Origin: Hyphomicrobiales bacterium
GTDB lineage: Bacteria > Pseudomonadota > Alphaproteobacteria > Rhizobiales > Xanthobacteraceae
Direction of reading: 5' to 3'
Length of the DNA stretch: 64,000 nucleotides
NCBI GenBank assembly: GCA_017305665.1
Contig: JAFKKH010000008.1
Coordinates: 173,171 to 237,170 of the forward strand
Of this stretch, positions 35,432 to 43,529 are shown in pieces; position 1 is the first letter of the stretch; each line of letters starts with the position of its first letter. A model generated the notes under the pieces. It saw only the letters and a program-made list of their open reading frames with translations. It was not told where the DNA came from and did not search any database. The position numbers and the translations under genes were made by a program.

Positions 35432-35529
35432 ATTCCGGCTTTGATGGAATCAAAGCCGGGCTCTAGCTTTTTGTTTTGACGCGTTTTCTTTACGCGAACC
35501 GGTACCCACTTCGCTTGAAAACGCTCTAG
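35432..35529. repeat. intergenic repeat (CGGCTTTGAT…TTTTGACGCGTTTTC type)
   Basis: Begins ATTCCGGCTTTGATGG with the hairpin GGCTTTGAT/ATCAAAGCC, continues with TTTTGACGCGTTTTCTT and CGCGAACCGGTACCCAC, and ends GAAAACGCTCTAG. This is a repeat class I recall from many Bradyrhizobium genomes. Its end overlaps the tonB stop codon. It lies at the convergent junction with the upstream hypothetical gene and may act as a bidirectional terminator. Confidence 0.8.
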
Positions 35530-36317
35530 TGCCCCTTCACCCGGAAGATCACCGGCAGCGTGAAGCTCAAGCCCTCGTCCGCCACCAGCGGCGGAGGCGG
35601 CGGCACCGGGTCGGAGCGGTGGATCATGGCGAGCGCGGCTTCGTCGAACTCCGGATCGCCGGAGCCTTTGACAACGGTGGCCGACATAACATGCCCGAGA
35701 CGATCGAGGGTGAAGTTGACGACGATCTCGGCATTCTTGCGCCCATGTCCGGCCGGATAGCGCTTGTGCTTGTCGAGATGCGCGACCAGCTCCTTCTGCC
35801 AGGTCGCGCGGATACGGCGCGCGCTTTCGCCGGTCCCCTGCTGCGGCGCGACCGAATGTTCGGATTCCTTCGCGTGCTCCACGCTCGGCATTGCCGTCGC
35901 TTCGGCGGCGACCGACTCCTGCGATGCCGCGGTCTGCACCGCTTCCTTCTCGGGATTGTCCTCGACCGGCTTCTTCGAGTCGTTCTCGGTCACCACCCGA
36001 TCCGGCTCCTCGGTCTCGGTCGGCGTGTCCTTCGGAAGATCGGTTTCCTTGACTTCCGCCTTCTGCTCGGCAAGTGCGGGCGAGGCCATGGAGGCATCGG
36101 TATCCGGTCCGGGCGGAAGATCGGTCGCCTCGCGATGCGGTGAGGCCATCTCGAGTCCGATCTCGATCGCCGGCGCGCCGAGATCCTCGTCAGCGTCATC
36201 GCTCCGCATGTGGGCCATCGCAAGCGCAATGCAGCCGAGATGGATTGCGATCGCAGCGACTGCTGCGAAAATCCAAAGCCGCCGGGACGGCGGTTGCTCG
36301 ACGATGGTCTCAGGCAT
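35526..36317 (-). CDS. tonB: TonB energy transducer protein
   Basis: A 263-residue TonB: one N-terminal membrane helix (WIFAAVAAIAIHLGCIALAMA), a long acidic and Pro/Glu-rich periplasmic linker (residues 65-150, with PTETEEPDRV), and the C-terminal domain with RYPAGHGRKNAEIVVNFTL and GSGDPEFDEAALAMI that contacts receptor TonB boxes. The linker is richer in acidic than in Pro-Lys repeats. It is the last gene of the iron operon, after exbB and exbD, and its stop codon lies inside an intergenic repeat. Confidence 0.93.
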   Translation of the reverse strand: MPETIVEQPPSRRLWIFAAVAAIAIHLGCIALAMAHMRSDDADEDLGAPAIEIGLEMASPHREATDLPPGPDTDASMASPALAEQKAEVKETDLPKDTPTETEEPDRVVTENDSKKPVEDNPEKEAVQTAASQESVAAEATAMPSVEHAKESEHSVAPQQGTGESARRIRATWQKELVAHLDKHKRYPAGHGRKNAEIVVNFTLDRLGHVMSATVVKGSGDPEFDEAALAMIHRSDPVPPPPPLVADEGLSFTLPVIFRVKGH

Positions 36318-36320
36318 GGT

Positions 36321-36791
36321 TCAAGGCTTCGCGTTACCCGCTGCCGGAACGGACTGGGCGTCCGGAACCCCCTCGAGCGCCACCAGCTTGATCTTCGTGT
36401 AGCCGCCGGCGCGCAGGATCTCGAGCACGTCCATCAGGTCGCCATAGGGCACCGCGCGATCGGCGCGCAGGAAGATGAAGCTGTCCTTGGTCATGTTCGG
36501 CGTGGTGTCGAGTGTCTTGACCAGATCAACGCGTTTGACGAAATTTTCGCCGATGGCAACGCTGAGATCGGACTTGAGGCTGACATAGGTCGGCTTGTCC
36601 GGCTTCTTCTGCGGGGTCGCGGTCGACGACGGCAGGTTGACCGGCAGGTCCACGGTGGACAGCGGCGCCGCCACCATGAAGATGATCAGCAGGACCAGAA
36701 TGACGTCGATGAACGGCGTGACGTTGATGTCATGGGCTTCGGCGAATTCCTCGTCGTCGTCAAACCCGCCTTCGGCAATCGATGCGCCCAT
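36321..36791 (-). CDS. exbD: biopolymer transport protein ExbD
   Basis: A 156-residue ExbD/TolR protein. The single transmembrane helix (FIDVILVLLIIFMVAAPLST, about residues 27-46) contains the proton-bearing Asp29 preceded by NVTPF, as expected. The periplasmic part (VSLKSDLSVAIGEN … RADRAVPYGDLMDVLEILRAGG) is normal. It forms the stator with ExbB that powers TonB. It is three bases from tonB's start region and three bases from exbB, so all are cotranscribed. Confidence 0.93.
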   Translation of the reverse strand: MGASIAEGGFDDDEEFAEAHDINVTPFIDVILVLLIIFMVAAPLSTVDLPVNLPSSTATPQKKPDKPTYVSLKSDLSVAIGENFVKRVDLVKTLDTTPNMTKDSFIFLRADRAVPYGDLMDVLEILRAGGYTKIKLVALEGVPDAQSVPAAGNAKP

Positions 36792-36794
36792 CGC

Positions 36795-37817
36795 CTACTC
36801 CGCCGCACGCGACAGATGGTGACCGCCGTGGGTACGATCGAGATCGCGCGACAACAGACGCGCAGCTGCGCCCGACGCCCGGCCGACGAACTCCAGATAG
36901 ACCCGCGTGACGCGTGCGAAATGATTGTAGATGATGACCGCCGGGATCGCAGCGACCAGACCGATCGCGGTCGCGAGCAGTGCTTCGGCGATACCAGGCG
37001 CCACCACCGCGAGGTTGGTGGTCTGCGCTTTCGAGATGCCAATGAAGCTGTTCATGATGCCCCAGACGGTGCCGAACAGGCCGACGAACGGCGACGTGGC
37101 GCCGATGGTCGCAAGCAGGCCCATGCCGAAACGGATACGGCGGCCCTCCGCGCGCACGATTTCCGCGAAGCTCGATGCCGCGCGCTCCTTGATGCCGGCG
37201 TCGCTGGAGATGCCGGCGGACAGGCGCGCTTCGCGCATCGCGGCCGACAGGAACGAGTTCAGGACTCCCCTCTTCTCGCCGAGCGCCATCCGGGCTTCGG
37301 CGAGCGAGCGTGCTTCGCCGATCTTGTTCAGGGCGCGCTTCAGCTTGGCCTGCGCCAGCGACACCTCGAACATCTTCGCAATGAAGATGGTCCAGGTCAC
37401 CAGCGACGCGAACGCCAGACCGATCATCACGAACTTGACCAGGATGTCGGCCGACAGGAACATCGACCACGGCGACAATTCATGAAGCGCGGGCGGCACC
37501 TTCAGCGAATTGACCGGCGCACTCGATGCGGCTGATGCATCGACGGACGGCTGTGATGTCGCCGAGGGCGGCGGCGATGCGGGAGCCGTTGTGGACGGAG
37601 CGACAGCAGACGGCGATGCAGTCGACGGCAATGCCGCCGGGGTCTGGACCGGCGAGGCAACCGGCGCCGGCGGCACCGATGTCTGCGCCGCGGGCCTGGC
37701 GGGCTGTGGCGTCACGGCATTCTGCTGTGCGGAGGCGAATGACGTCAGCGACACCAAGATCAGGGCCGCCGTCAGCGAAGGCTTCATTAGAGATGTTCTA
37801 AACATTGCCGCGTTCAT
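36795..37817 (-). CDS. exbB: biopolymer transport protein ExbB with N-terminal extension
   Basis: A 340-residue ExbB. A signal-like hydrophobic N-terminus ([13 protein letters not shown]) precedes an Ala/Pro/Ser-rich region (about residues 30-100) before the usual core, which has three membrane segments and the conserved [16 protein letters not shown] and [23 protein letters not shown] stretches. Similar extended ExbBs occur in alphaproteobacteria. The start overlaps the end of the dioxygenase gene by four bases (37814-37817), so translation is coupled. Confidence 0.92.
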   Translation of the reverse strand: MNAAMFRTSLMKPSLTAALILVSLTSFASAQQNAVTPQPARPAAQTSVPPAPVASPVQTPAALPSTASPSAVAPSTTAPASPPPSATSQPSVDASAASSAPVNSLKVPPALHELSPWSMFLSADILVKFVMIGLAFASLVTWTIFIAKMFEVSLAQAKLKRALNKIGEARSLAEARMALGEKRGVLNSFLSAAMREARLSAGISSDAGIKERAASSFAEIVRAEGRRIRFGMGLLATIGATSPFVGLFGTVWGIMNSFIGISKAQTTNLAVVAPGIAEALLATAIGLVAAIPAVIIYNHFARVTRVYLEFVGRASGAAARLLSRDLDRTHGGHHLSRAAE

Positions 37818-38503
37818 ACCTCGGCCCAGTAGCGAATGAGATTGTGATAGACGCCGGTCAATTTGACCGTTTCGGGGTCATCTCGCCCAAGACGCTCGAC
37901 AAGGCTTTGAATCGCCGTATCGAGGTCGAAAATCATGCTTCGCGCGTGTGCATCTCGTATCATGCTCTGCAGCCAGAAAAAAGATGCGACGCGTCGGCCG
38001 CGCGTCACCGGCGTCACCAGATGCAAACTGGACGCAGGATAAAGTACCAGATCGCCGGCCGGCAGCTTCACCTCGTGCGAGCCGTAATTGTCCTCGACCA
38101 CCAGTTCGCCGCCATCATACTCCTCCGGTTCGGACAGAAACAGCGTCACCGACAGGTCGGTCCGGATCCGCATGCCCGTGAGACGGTCGCCACGCACGGC
38201 ATTATCGACATGAACGCCGAAACGATGCCCGTCGGACGCGACGTAGCGGTTGAACAGCGGCGGGAAAATCTGCAGCGGGATCGCCGCCGAGATAAAGCGC
38301 GGGTTCGCCGTCAGCGCCGAGATGACACGGTTGCCGAGCGCTCGCGCGACCTCGCTGTCCGGCGGCAACTGCTCATTCCGCTTCACCAGCGCCGACTGCG
38401 CGCCGGCGGTGGAGCGGCCGTCTTCCCAGTCGGCAGCATCCATGATGCGGCGGAAGTCCGCCACATCATCCTTGCTCAATACGCCGGGGACACAAATCAG
38501 CAT
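37814..38503 (-). CDS. piuC: PKHD-type Fe(II)/2-oxoglutarate dioxygenase, PiuC family
   Basis: A 229-residue dioxygenase. His98, Asp100 (HVD) and His161 coordinate iron, and Arg171 binds 2-oxoglutarate, all at the normal spacing; LICVPGVLS starts the family sequence. PiuC proteins are nearly always next to a siderophore receptor (PiuA/Fiu type) and are thought to act on the siderophore or receptor-associated metabolism, but the substrate is unknown. It lies 28 bases after the receptor gene and overlaps exbB by four bases. Confidence 0.93.
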   Translation of the reverse strand: MLICVPGVLSKDDVADFRRIMDAADWEDGRSTAGAQSALVKRNEQLPPDSEVARALGNRVISALTANPRFISAAIPLQIFPPLFNRYVASDGHRFGVHVDNAVRGDRLTGMRIRTDLSVTLFLSEPEEYDGGELVVEDNYGSHEVKLPAGDLVLYPASSLHLVTPVTRGRRVASFFWLQSMIRDAHARSMIFDLDTAIQSLVERLGRDDPETVKLTGVYHNLIRYWAEV

Positions 38504-38531
38504 GTCTGGTCATTCCCGGAGGGTGGATCGA

Positions 38532-41117
38532 TCAATAGCGTGCGGACAGCGTCAGGTAGGCGGCGCGGCCCGGGCCAACGAACACGAACGGCGTCGCGCT
38601 CTGGTACAGCGCATCGTAGTAGAGCTGGTTGGTGATGTTGTTGACGGCAACCTTCACCTTCCAGTTCTTGTTGATCTTGGCTTCCGCGAAGGCATCGAAG
38701 CGCCAGTAGCTCGGCAGCGAGGTGCCCTGGTTCGCGGCGAGATAGGTGCCGCCGTAGATCTTCGAGCGATAGGTCGCCTGCCCGCCAATTTCCCAGGTAT
38801 CGGTCAACTGATACTTGGTGAGGACGTTGAAGGATTGATGCGCGATGTTGGCGAGCGGCAATCCGACATTCGTCGCGTAGAGCAGAGGTTGCGCCGACGG
38901 GATCTGCGACTTCGTCACCTCCGACTGCATCAGGACGAGACCGGCGAACACGCTCCATTTATCGGTGATCTTGCCGGCCGCCTCGAGATCGATGCCGCGG
39001 ATGCGATAGGCCGCGCCCGCGCTGATGCAGGACACCGTACCGGTCGTGCCTGCGGGATACGGACAGGTCGGCGTCGCCGCGCCGGCGTTCGCGATGTTCT
39101 GCGACTCGCGCGCGTTGTCCTTCCAGGTTTCGAACAACGCGGCCGAGACCAGCAGATGGCGATCGAACAGCTCCCATTTGGTGCCGATTTCGGCGGCGCG
39201 GTTCTTTTCCGGCCCGAAGATCTGGTTGGAGTTGCCGTTGAGGATCGGCGCAAGGCCGCCGTACTGGGATGACGAACCATCGAACTCGGCGCCGACCGGA
39301 TTGGACGATGTCGCGTAAGCCGCGTAGATGCTGGCGTAAGGCAGCGGCTTCACGACGATGCCAAGATTGTAGTTGGTCAGTCCGGAATCCAGCGACTGCG
39401 TGCCGAACACGTTTGAAACGCCGTTCACTGTGCCGTAGCCACTGGTACTGATGCTGTAGTCGTCGTAACGGATGCCGCCATTCAGAATGATGAAGTCATT
39501 GTAGTTGGCGCTGTCGAGCAAATAGACGCTCTTGGTGTCGATATTGATCTTGGTCGGGAATCCCGTGAGCGACGGCTCCGCGCCGAACGGCAGATCGGTG
39601 TATTGCGGGTTGAAAATATTGACGCCCGATATCGAGCCGCTACCGCTGAAGCCGCCCGGCAACGCTTCCGAGCTCAGCCCCGCATACTTGTCGATGCTGG
39701 ATCTCTCGGCCGAGACTTCCACACCCGCAAGCGCTGTATGGCGCCACGCTCCGGTGCCGAACTTGTAGGTCGCCTCGGTCTGGTTGGCGAAGACGTCGGT
39801 CGGCTGATAGCGGCTCTGCGGATTGGCGCTCAGCGTCCAAAGCGCAGGGTTCGCATTGGTCACTACCGGGCCTTCTGGCGCCGAGCCAAGGAAGTCCGAA
39901 ATCGAACGCTGCACACGCGTCTTGTTGGTGACGACGAGGTCGGGCGTGACGTGCGCTTCCAGATTCAGCGTGCCGATGTCCTGCCTGTAGGACTGGAAGT
40001 CACGATTGACGAAGCCGTAGAAATTGTTGCGGTTGGCGCCGAATTCCGGGAACGGTCCGCCTGCGGTCGAGGTATAAAGCTTGGGGCCCGGCAAAAACCC
40101 GCTGGCCGGTCGATAGTAGGGTACGCCGAGATCGGGAATGCCGTGCAGGTCGGTGTGAATGTAGTTGGCCTGCACCTTGATGGCATCGATCGGACTCCAG
40201 GTCAGCGCGGCGAAGCCGCCGCCGCGATCGTCGGTGACGTAGTTTCGGCCTGCGACGTTGGCGTCCTGGAACAGGCCGCCGGCGCGAATGGCAAGCGTCG
40301 GGCTAATGACCTGATTGACGTCGAGCACCACCCGCTTGGTCTGGTCGGTGCCGAACGTTGTGTCCATGTTGTAGAAGCTGCGTTCGGTGTTGGCCTGCTT
40401 GGTGACGATGTTGATCGCACCGCCGGTCGTGCCGCGGCCCGCGAACGACGAACCCGGTCCACGCAGAATCTCCACCTGCTCGGTGAAGAAGTTTTCGCGA
40501 AGGCTGACGCCGGAATCGCGGACGCCGTCGATGAACACGTCGTTGCGCGCGTCGAAACCGCGGATGAAGAAGCGGTCGCCGAAGGCGTTACCGCCCTCGC
40601 CCGTGCCGAGCGTGACGCCGGCCGTGGTGCGCGCGACGTCCTTGAGCAAGGTGGCACCCTTGTCCGCGAGTACTTCCTTGCTGAGGACCGTCACCGTCTT
40701 CGGCGTATCGAGCAGCGGCTCCGGAAACTTGCCGGACGCCTGCAGGTGATCGACCTTGTAGGGCGCCGCCGCGTCCGCGTACGGATTACGATCCGCCGCG
40801 AGATTGCCGGCATTGGGAAACGGCACCGGCGCAACCTGCGCCGGCTGGGACCGCCGCCGTGCCGCACGGCGCAATGCCGTGCGAGCCCTGACCTGATCGG
40901 CTGTGGGTCTTGACGCAGGACGCGGGCGCGCGACCGGGGCATCGATCGTCACCGGCGGGAGGTTGGCTTGCTGCGCTTCGGCGGAGGAAAAAGAGGCGAC
41001 TGCGATGAGCCCTGCGACGGCGGAGACTTTGCCCGCCGAACCGCCGTCCAACGATTGATTGGTCGGATTAGCCGTTGCGATTGTCCGCAACGACCTCGGC
41101 ATTTTTGCATTGCTCAT
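38532..41117 (-). CDS. TonB-dependent siderophore receptor (Fiu/PiuA-like)
   Basis: An 861-residue outer-membrane receptor: signal peptide ending near SSAEAQQ (residues 45-50), a Pro/Arg-rich segment, a plug domain (about 120-260, with TVLSKEVLADKGATLLKDV and LRGPGSSFAGRGTTGGAIN), then a 22-strand beta-barrel ending PGRAAYLTLSARY with a terminal aromatic. The association with PiuC indicates a catecholate-type siderophore, probably a monomeric catechol, by analogy with Pseudomonas PiuA. It leads the iron operon receptor, piuC, exbB, exbD, tonB. Transcription is probably iron-repressed; Irr/ICE-like sequences are upstream at 41263 and 41318. Confidence 0.93.
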   Translation of the reverse strand: MSNAKMPRSLRTIATANPTNQSLDGGSAGKVSAVAGLIAVASFSSAEAQQANLPPVTIDAPVARPRPASRPTADQVRARTALRRAARRRSQPAQVAPVPFPNAGNLAADRNPYADAAAPYKVDHLQASGKFPEPLLDTPKTVTVLSKEVLADKGATLLKDVARTTAGVTLGTGEGGNAFGDRFFIRGFDARNDVFIDGVRDSGVSLRENFFTEQVEILRGPGSSFAGRGTTGGAINIVTKQANTERSFYNMDTTFGTDQTKRVVLDVNQVISPTLAIRAGGLFQDANVAGRNYVTDDRGGGFAALTWSPIDAIKVQANYIHTDLHGIPDLGVPYYRPASGFLPGPKLYTSTAGGPFPEFGANRNNFYGFVNRDFQSYRQDIGTLNLEAHVTPDLVVTNKTRVQRSISDFLGSAPEGPVVTNANPALWTLSANPQSRYQPTDVFANQTEATYKFGTGAWRHTALAGVEVSAERSSIDKYAGLSSEALPGGFSGSGSISGVNIFNPQYTDLPFGAEPSLTGFPTKINIDTKSVYLLDSANYNDFIILNGGIRYDDYSISTSGYGTVNGVSNVFGTQSLDSGLTNYNLGIVVKPLPYASIYAAYATSSNPVGAEFDGSSSQYGGLAPILNGNSNQIFGPEKNRAAEIGTKWELFDRHLLVSAALFETWKDNARESQNIANAGAATPTCPYPAGTTGTVSCISAGAAYRIRGIDLEAAGKITDKWSVFAGLVLMQSEVTKSQIPSAQPLLYATNVGLPLANIAHQSFNVLTKYQLTDTWEIGGQATYRSKIYGGTYLAANQGTSLPSYWRFDAFAEAKINKNWKVKVAVNNITNQLYYDALYQSATPFVFVGPGRAAYLTLSARY

Positions 41118-41262
41118 GACGCGCCCCTGTCGACAGAACTTGAATTCGCGCAGTGAAGCCTGCGCTGAAGTGTTCTGAAGGCGGAGTAACGAGCAAGGTT
41201 TTGAGGGTCAATGCGATTTGGCGAAATTACGGCGTCGAAACGTTTGAATCTGTCCAGATCAT

Positions 41263-41335
41263 AACGGTTCTAAATTCGAGCGATGAGCTGACAGCTTCCT
41301 GTCGCGCGCAGCGCCTGTTTTGAAACGATTCTAAA
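41263..41335 (-). promoter_or_regulatory. candidate iron-responsive (Irr/ICE-like) sites
   Basis: Read on the minus strand, two copies of TTTAGAA(T/C)CGTT occur: TTTAGAATCGTTTCAAAA (complement of 41318-41335) is a near-palindrome with TTTAGAA/TTTCAAAA halves, and TTTAGAACCGTT (complement of 41263-41274) is a second half-site. The layout resembles the ICE motif that Irr binds in rhizobia. They lie 146-218 bases upstream of the receptor start. Exact consensus was recalled, not searched. Confidence 0.45.
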
Positions 41336-41355
41336 CTGACGCCATGTCGTGCATG

Positions 41356-41595
41356 TCAGTCCGTGCTCGGCGGCTTCATCAGCGACAGCAACTCATCAAC
41401 TGTCTTCTGAGCAACGCTGCGGATGCGATCGGTGTCGTCCGTTCCGGCAATGTTGACCTGCCGCACAACGGCTTTGATTTCGTCGCGAAAGTCGCTGAGA
41501 AAGGCGAGCGGATCCGGCGAGGCGTTGGCGACGCGCGCAATCAAACCCGTGATCATGATCTGGCAGGCGATCATGCGGCCATTCAACTCGTCCAT
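41356..41595 (-). CDS. small conserved hypothetical protein
   Basis: A 79-residue protein with no recognised domain. The sequence is helical and moderately charged (PLAFLSDFRDEIKAVV … VAQKTVDELLSLMKPP), without a signal peptide or membrane helix. The start ATG 41595 has GGGAG eight bases upstream on the minus strand, a good ribosome site, which supports coding. It is a short single gene between the iron operon's upstream region and the MarR gene. Function unknown. Confidence 0.65.
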   Translation of the reverse strand: MDELNGRMIACQIMITGLIARVANASPDPLAFLSDFRDEIKAVVRQVNIAGTDDTDRIRSVAQKTVDELLSLMKPPSTD

Positions 41596-41732
41596 GTCAG
41601 GCTCCCTGCTACGCGCTTGTATCGTGACGCGACGTTTCGCGGTGGGCTGATATGGCCGAACCGGTCACCGCTGACAACATCACCGCCGAACGGCTTGTTG
41701 TCGGACGAGGCTGGACGAGATCGTCGAAACCG

Positions 41733-42194
41733 TCACTTGGCGGCGACGTCACTCGGATTTTCGGAGAAGCCTTTGATGCGGTCCTTGATGTCCCGAAGGG
41801 ATTCAAGGCCGGTTTCGATCCTGCTCGCCGGAATCCCCTGCAGGACATCAGTGGCGATGGAATCTCGGAGGCTGTCCAGATCGTCGACGAGCTGACGGCC
41901 CGCCTCCGTCAGAAACAGGCGGTTGGCCCGGCGGTCGCGGGGATCCTGACGGCGCTCCAAAAGTCCGTGATCGACCAGCCTATCGAGCAGACGGACCAGG
42001 GAAATCGGCTGCAATTCAAGGACTTCGGCCAGATCGACCTGCGATAGGCCTTCCTGTTGACGTAGCCGGAAGAGTACAATCCACTGGGCGCGGGTGGTCC
42101 CGCGCCCCTTGGCGCGGTGATCTATATAGTTGCGCAGCAGGCGCGAGCTTTCGACCAACTGCGCAATGAACTGGCGTTTGAGATCGAGAGACAT
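41733..42194 (-). CDS. MarR family transcriptional regulator
   Basis: A 153-residue MarR-type winged-helix repressor. LSQVDLAEVLELQPISLVRLLDRL forms the recognition helix region (about residues 50-74), and the wing follows at RRQDPRDRRANRLFLT. An in-frame TTG extends the frame to 42239, but ATG 42194 gives the usual MarR start. It is divergent from the RND adaptor gene at 42341, and inverted repeats lie in the shared 146-base gap, so it probably represses efflux and itself until a phenolic or other small ligand binds. Confidence 0.9.
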   Translation of the reverse strand: MSLDLKRQFIAQLVESSRLLRNYIDHRAKGRGTTRAQWIVLFRLRQQEGLSQVDLAEVLELQPISLVRLLDRLVDHGLLERRQDPRDRRANRLFLTEAGRQLVDDLDSLRDSIATDVLQGIPASRIETGLESLRDIKDRIKGFSENPSDVAAK

Positions 42195-42225
42195 CGACGG
42201 CGGCGGTCCCAAAGCTTTCCGATTG

Positions 42226-42258
42226 TTTAGAATTCTCAATGGATAGTGTGTTTACACA
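42226..42258. promoter_or_regulatory. candidate MarR operators and efflux promoter
   Basis: Two inverted repeats: the imperfect palindrome TTTAGAATTCTCAA at 42226-42239 and the perfect TGTGTTTACACA at 42247-42258. The second overlaps TTTACA (42251-42256), a possible -35 element with TTATAT 17 bases on (42274-42279). Repressor binding here would block the RND promoter, and MarR autoregulation is also possible. Confidence 0.4.
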
Positions 42259-42340
42259 TAAAGTGCACGCATATTATATCTACGGCCGCCGGGATTATAT
42301 TTGAAGTCCCGATTTTCAGTTTTTAGAAGCTCGAGCAACA

Positions 42341-43525
42341 ATGTCCCGGTCGCGAACTTTCGGTTGGACCTCACTCGTCGTGGTGATCGCCCTAGCGGGC
42401 GGTTATGCCCTTTGGCATCACAAGGCGGCGGAACACAAAAGTGCGGACAATTCACGCGGGCACACGGCGGCCAAGGGACAGCCGGTTCCAGTCAGCATCG
42501 CGACGGTCGAGAAGAGCAATTTTCCAATCTATCTGACGGGGCTCGGCACGGTTCAGGGATTTAACACCGTCGTGGTCCGTACCCGCGTCGATGGCCAGAT
42601 CGACCAGATCGCCTTCAAGGAAGGGCAACTGGTCAAGAAGGGCGACCTGCTGGCCCACATCGATCCGCGGCCGTTCCAGGCCGCGCTCGATCAGGCCAAG
42701 GCCAAGAAGGCACAGGATCAGGCGAGCCTCGCCAACGCCAATCTCGATTTGCAGCGCTACACCAAGCTCGGCGAATTCGCGACGCGGCAGCAGACCGACA
42801 CGCAGCGGTCCACGGTGCAGCAACTCACCGCGCAGATCGCGGCCGACGATGCCGCGATTTCCAACGCGCAAACCCAGCTCGACTACACCAGCATCCGCGC
42901 GCCGATCGCAGGCGTCACCGGGTTCCGTCAGGTCGATCAGGGCAACATCGTCAACGCATCGACACAAACCGGCATCGTCACCATCGCGCAGATCGAACCG
43001 ATCGCAGTGATTTTCACAGCGCCCGAAGAGCAACTGCCGCAGATCAAGGACGCCCTCGCCGCCGGATCGCCGAAAACGATCGCCTACTCCACCGATGGCA
43101 AGAGGGTCCTGTCCGAGGGAGTGCTGGCGTTGATCAACAATCAGGTCGACACCACGAGCGGCACCATCCGCCTCAAGGCGGTGTTCGAGAACAAGGATCA
43201 CGTGCTGTGGCCGGGGCAATCAGTCGCGACCCGGCTGCTCATTTCCACCCTGGAGAATGCCGTCGTGGTTCCCGACGACGCAGTCAAGCACGGGACCAGC
43301 GGACTCTATGCCTACATCGTCAATCAGGACAGCAAAGCCGAGCTTCGCAAGATCAAAATCGGCCAGTCGATCGACGGCAAAACCGTCATCGAGGACGGGC
43401 TGACCCCCGGAGAACGTGTTATAGTCGCAGGACAATACCGGGTTCAGCCGGGGTCGGTCGTGGCCACGAAGGTCGCGGACTCCGAGCCATCCGACGGCAA
43501 GACCAGCGACGGCAAGGCTCGCTAG
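42341..43525 (+). CDS. RND efflux periplasmic adaptor (membrane-fusion) protein
   Basis: A 394-residue membrane-fusion protein resembling MdtA. An N-terminal membrane anchor (about residues 8-27, LVVVIALAGGYALWHH) is followed by the lipoyl/barrel-sandwich half (VRTRVDGQIDQIAFKEGQLVKKGD), a helical hairpin (about 105-175), and the second lipoyl half (DYTSIRAPIAGVTG). The C-terminal tail has Asp/Ser/Lys repeats. It links the pump encoded four bases downstream to an outer-membrane channel, which is not encoded here. Confidence 0.93.
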   Translation: MSRSRTFGWTSLVVVIALAGGYALWHHKAAEHKSADNSRGHTAAKGQPVPVSIATVEKSNFPIYLTGLGTVQGFNTVVVRTRVDGQIDQIAFKEGQLVKKGDLLAHIDPRPFQAALDQAKAKKAQDQASLANANLDLQRYTKLGEFATRQQTDTQRSTVQQLTAQIAADDAAISNAQTQLDYTSIRAPIAGVTGFRQVDQGNIVNASTQTGIVTIAQIEPIAVIFTAPEEQLPQIKDALAAGSPKTIAYSTDGKRVLSEGVLALINNQVDTTSGTIRLKAVFENKDHVLWPGQSVATRLLISTLENAVVVPDDAVKHGTSGLYAYIVNQDSKAELRKIKIGQSIDGKTVIEDGLTPGERVIVAGQYRVQPGSVVATKVADSEPSDGKTSDGKAR

Positions 43526-43529
43526 TGTG

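Noticed and set aside
41609-41848. A 79-codon minus-strand frame overlapping the MarR 3' end
   Set aside because: It lies in another frame over the end of the MarR gene with Ser/Pro/Thr-rich sequence; MarR coding evidence is stronger.
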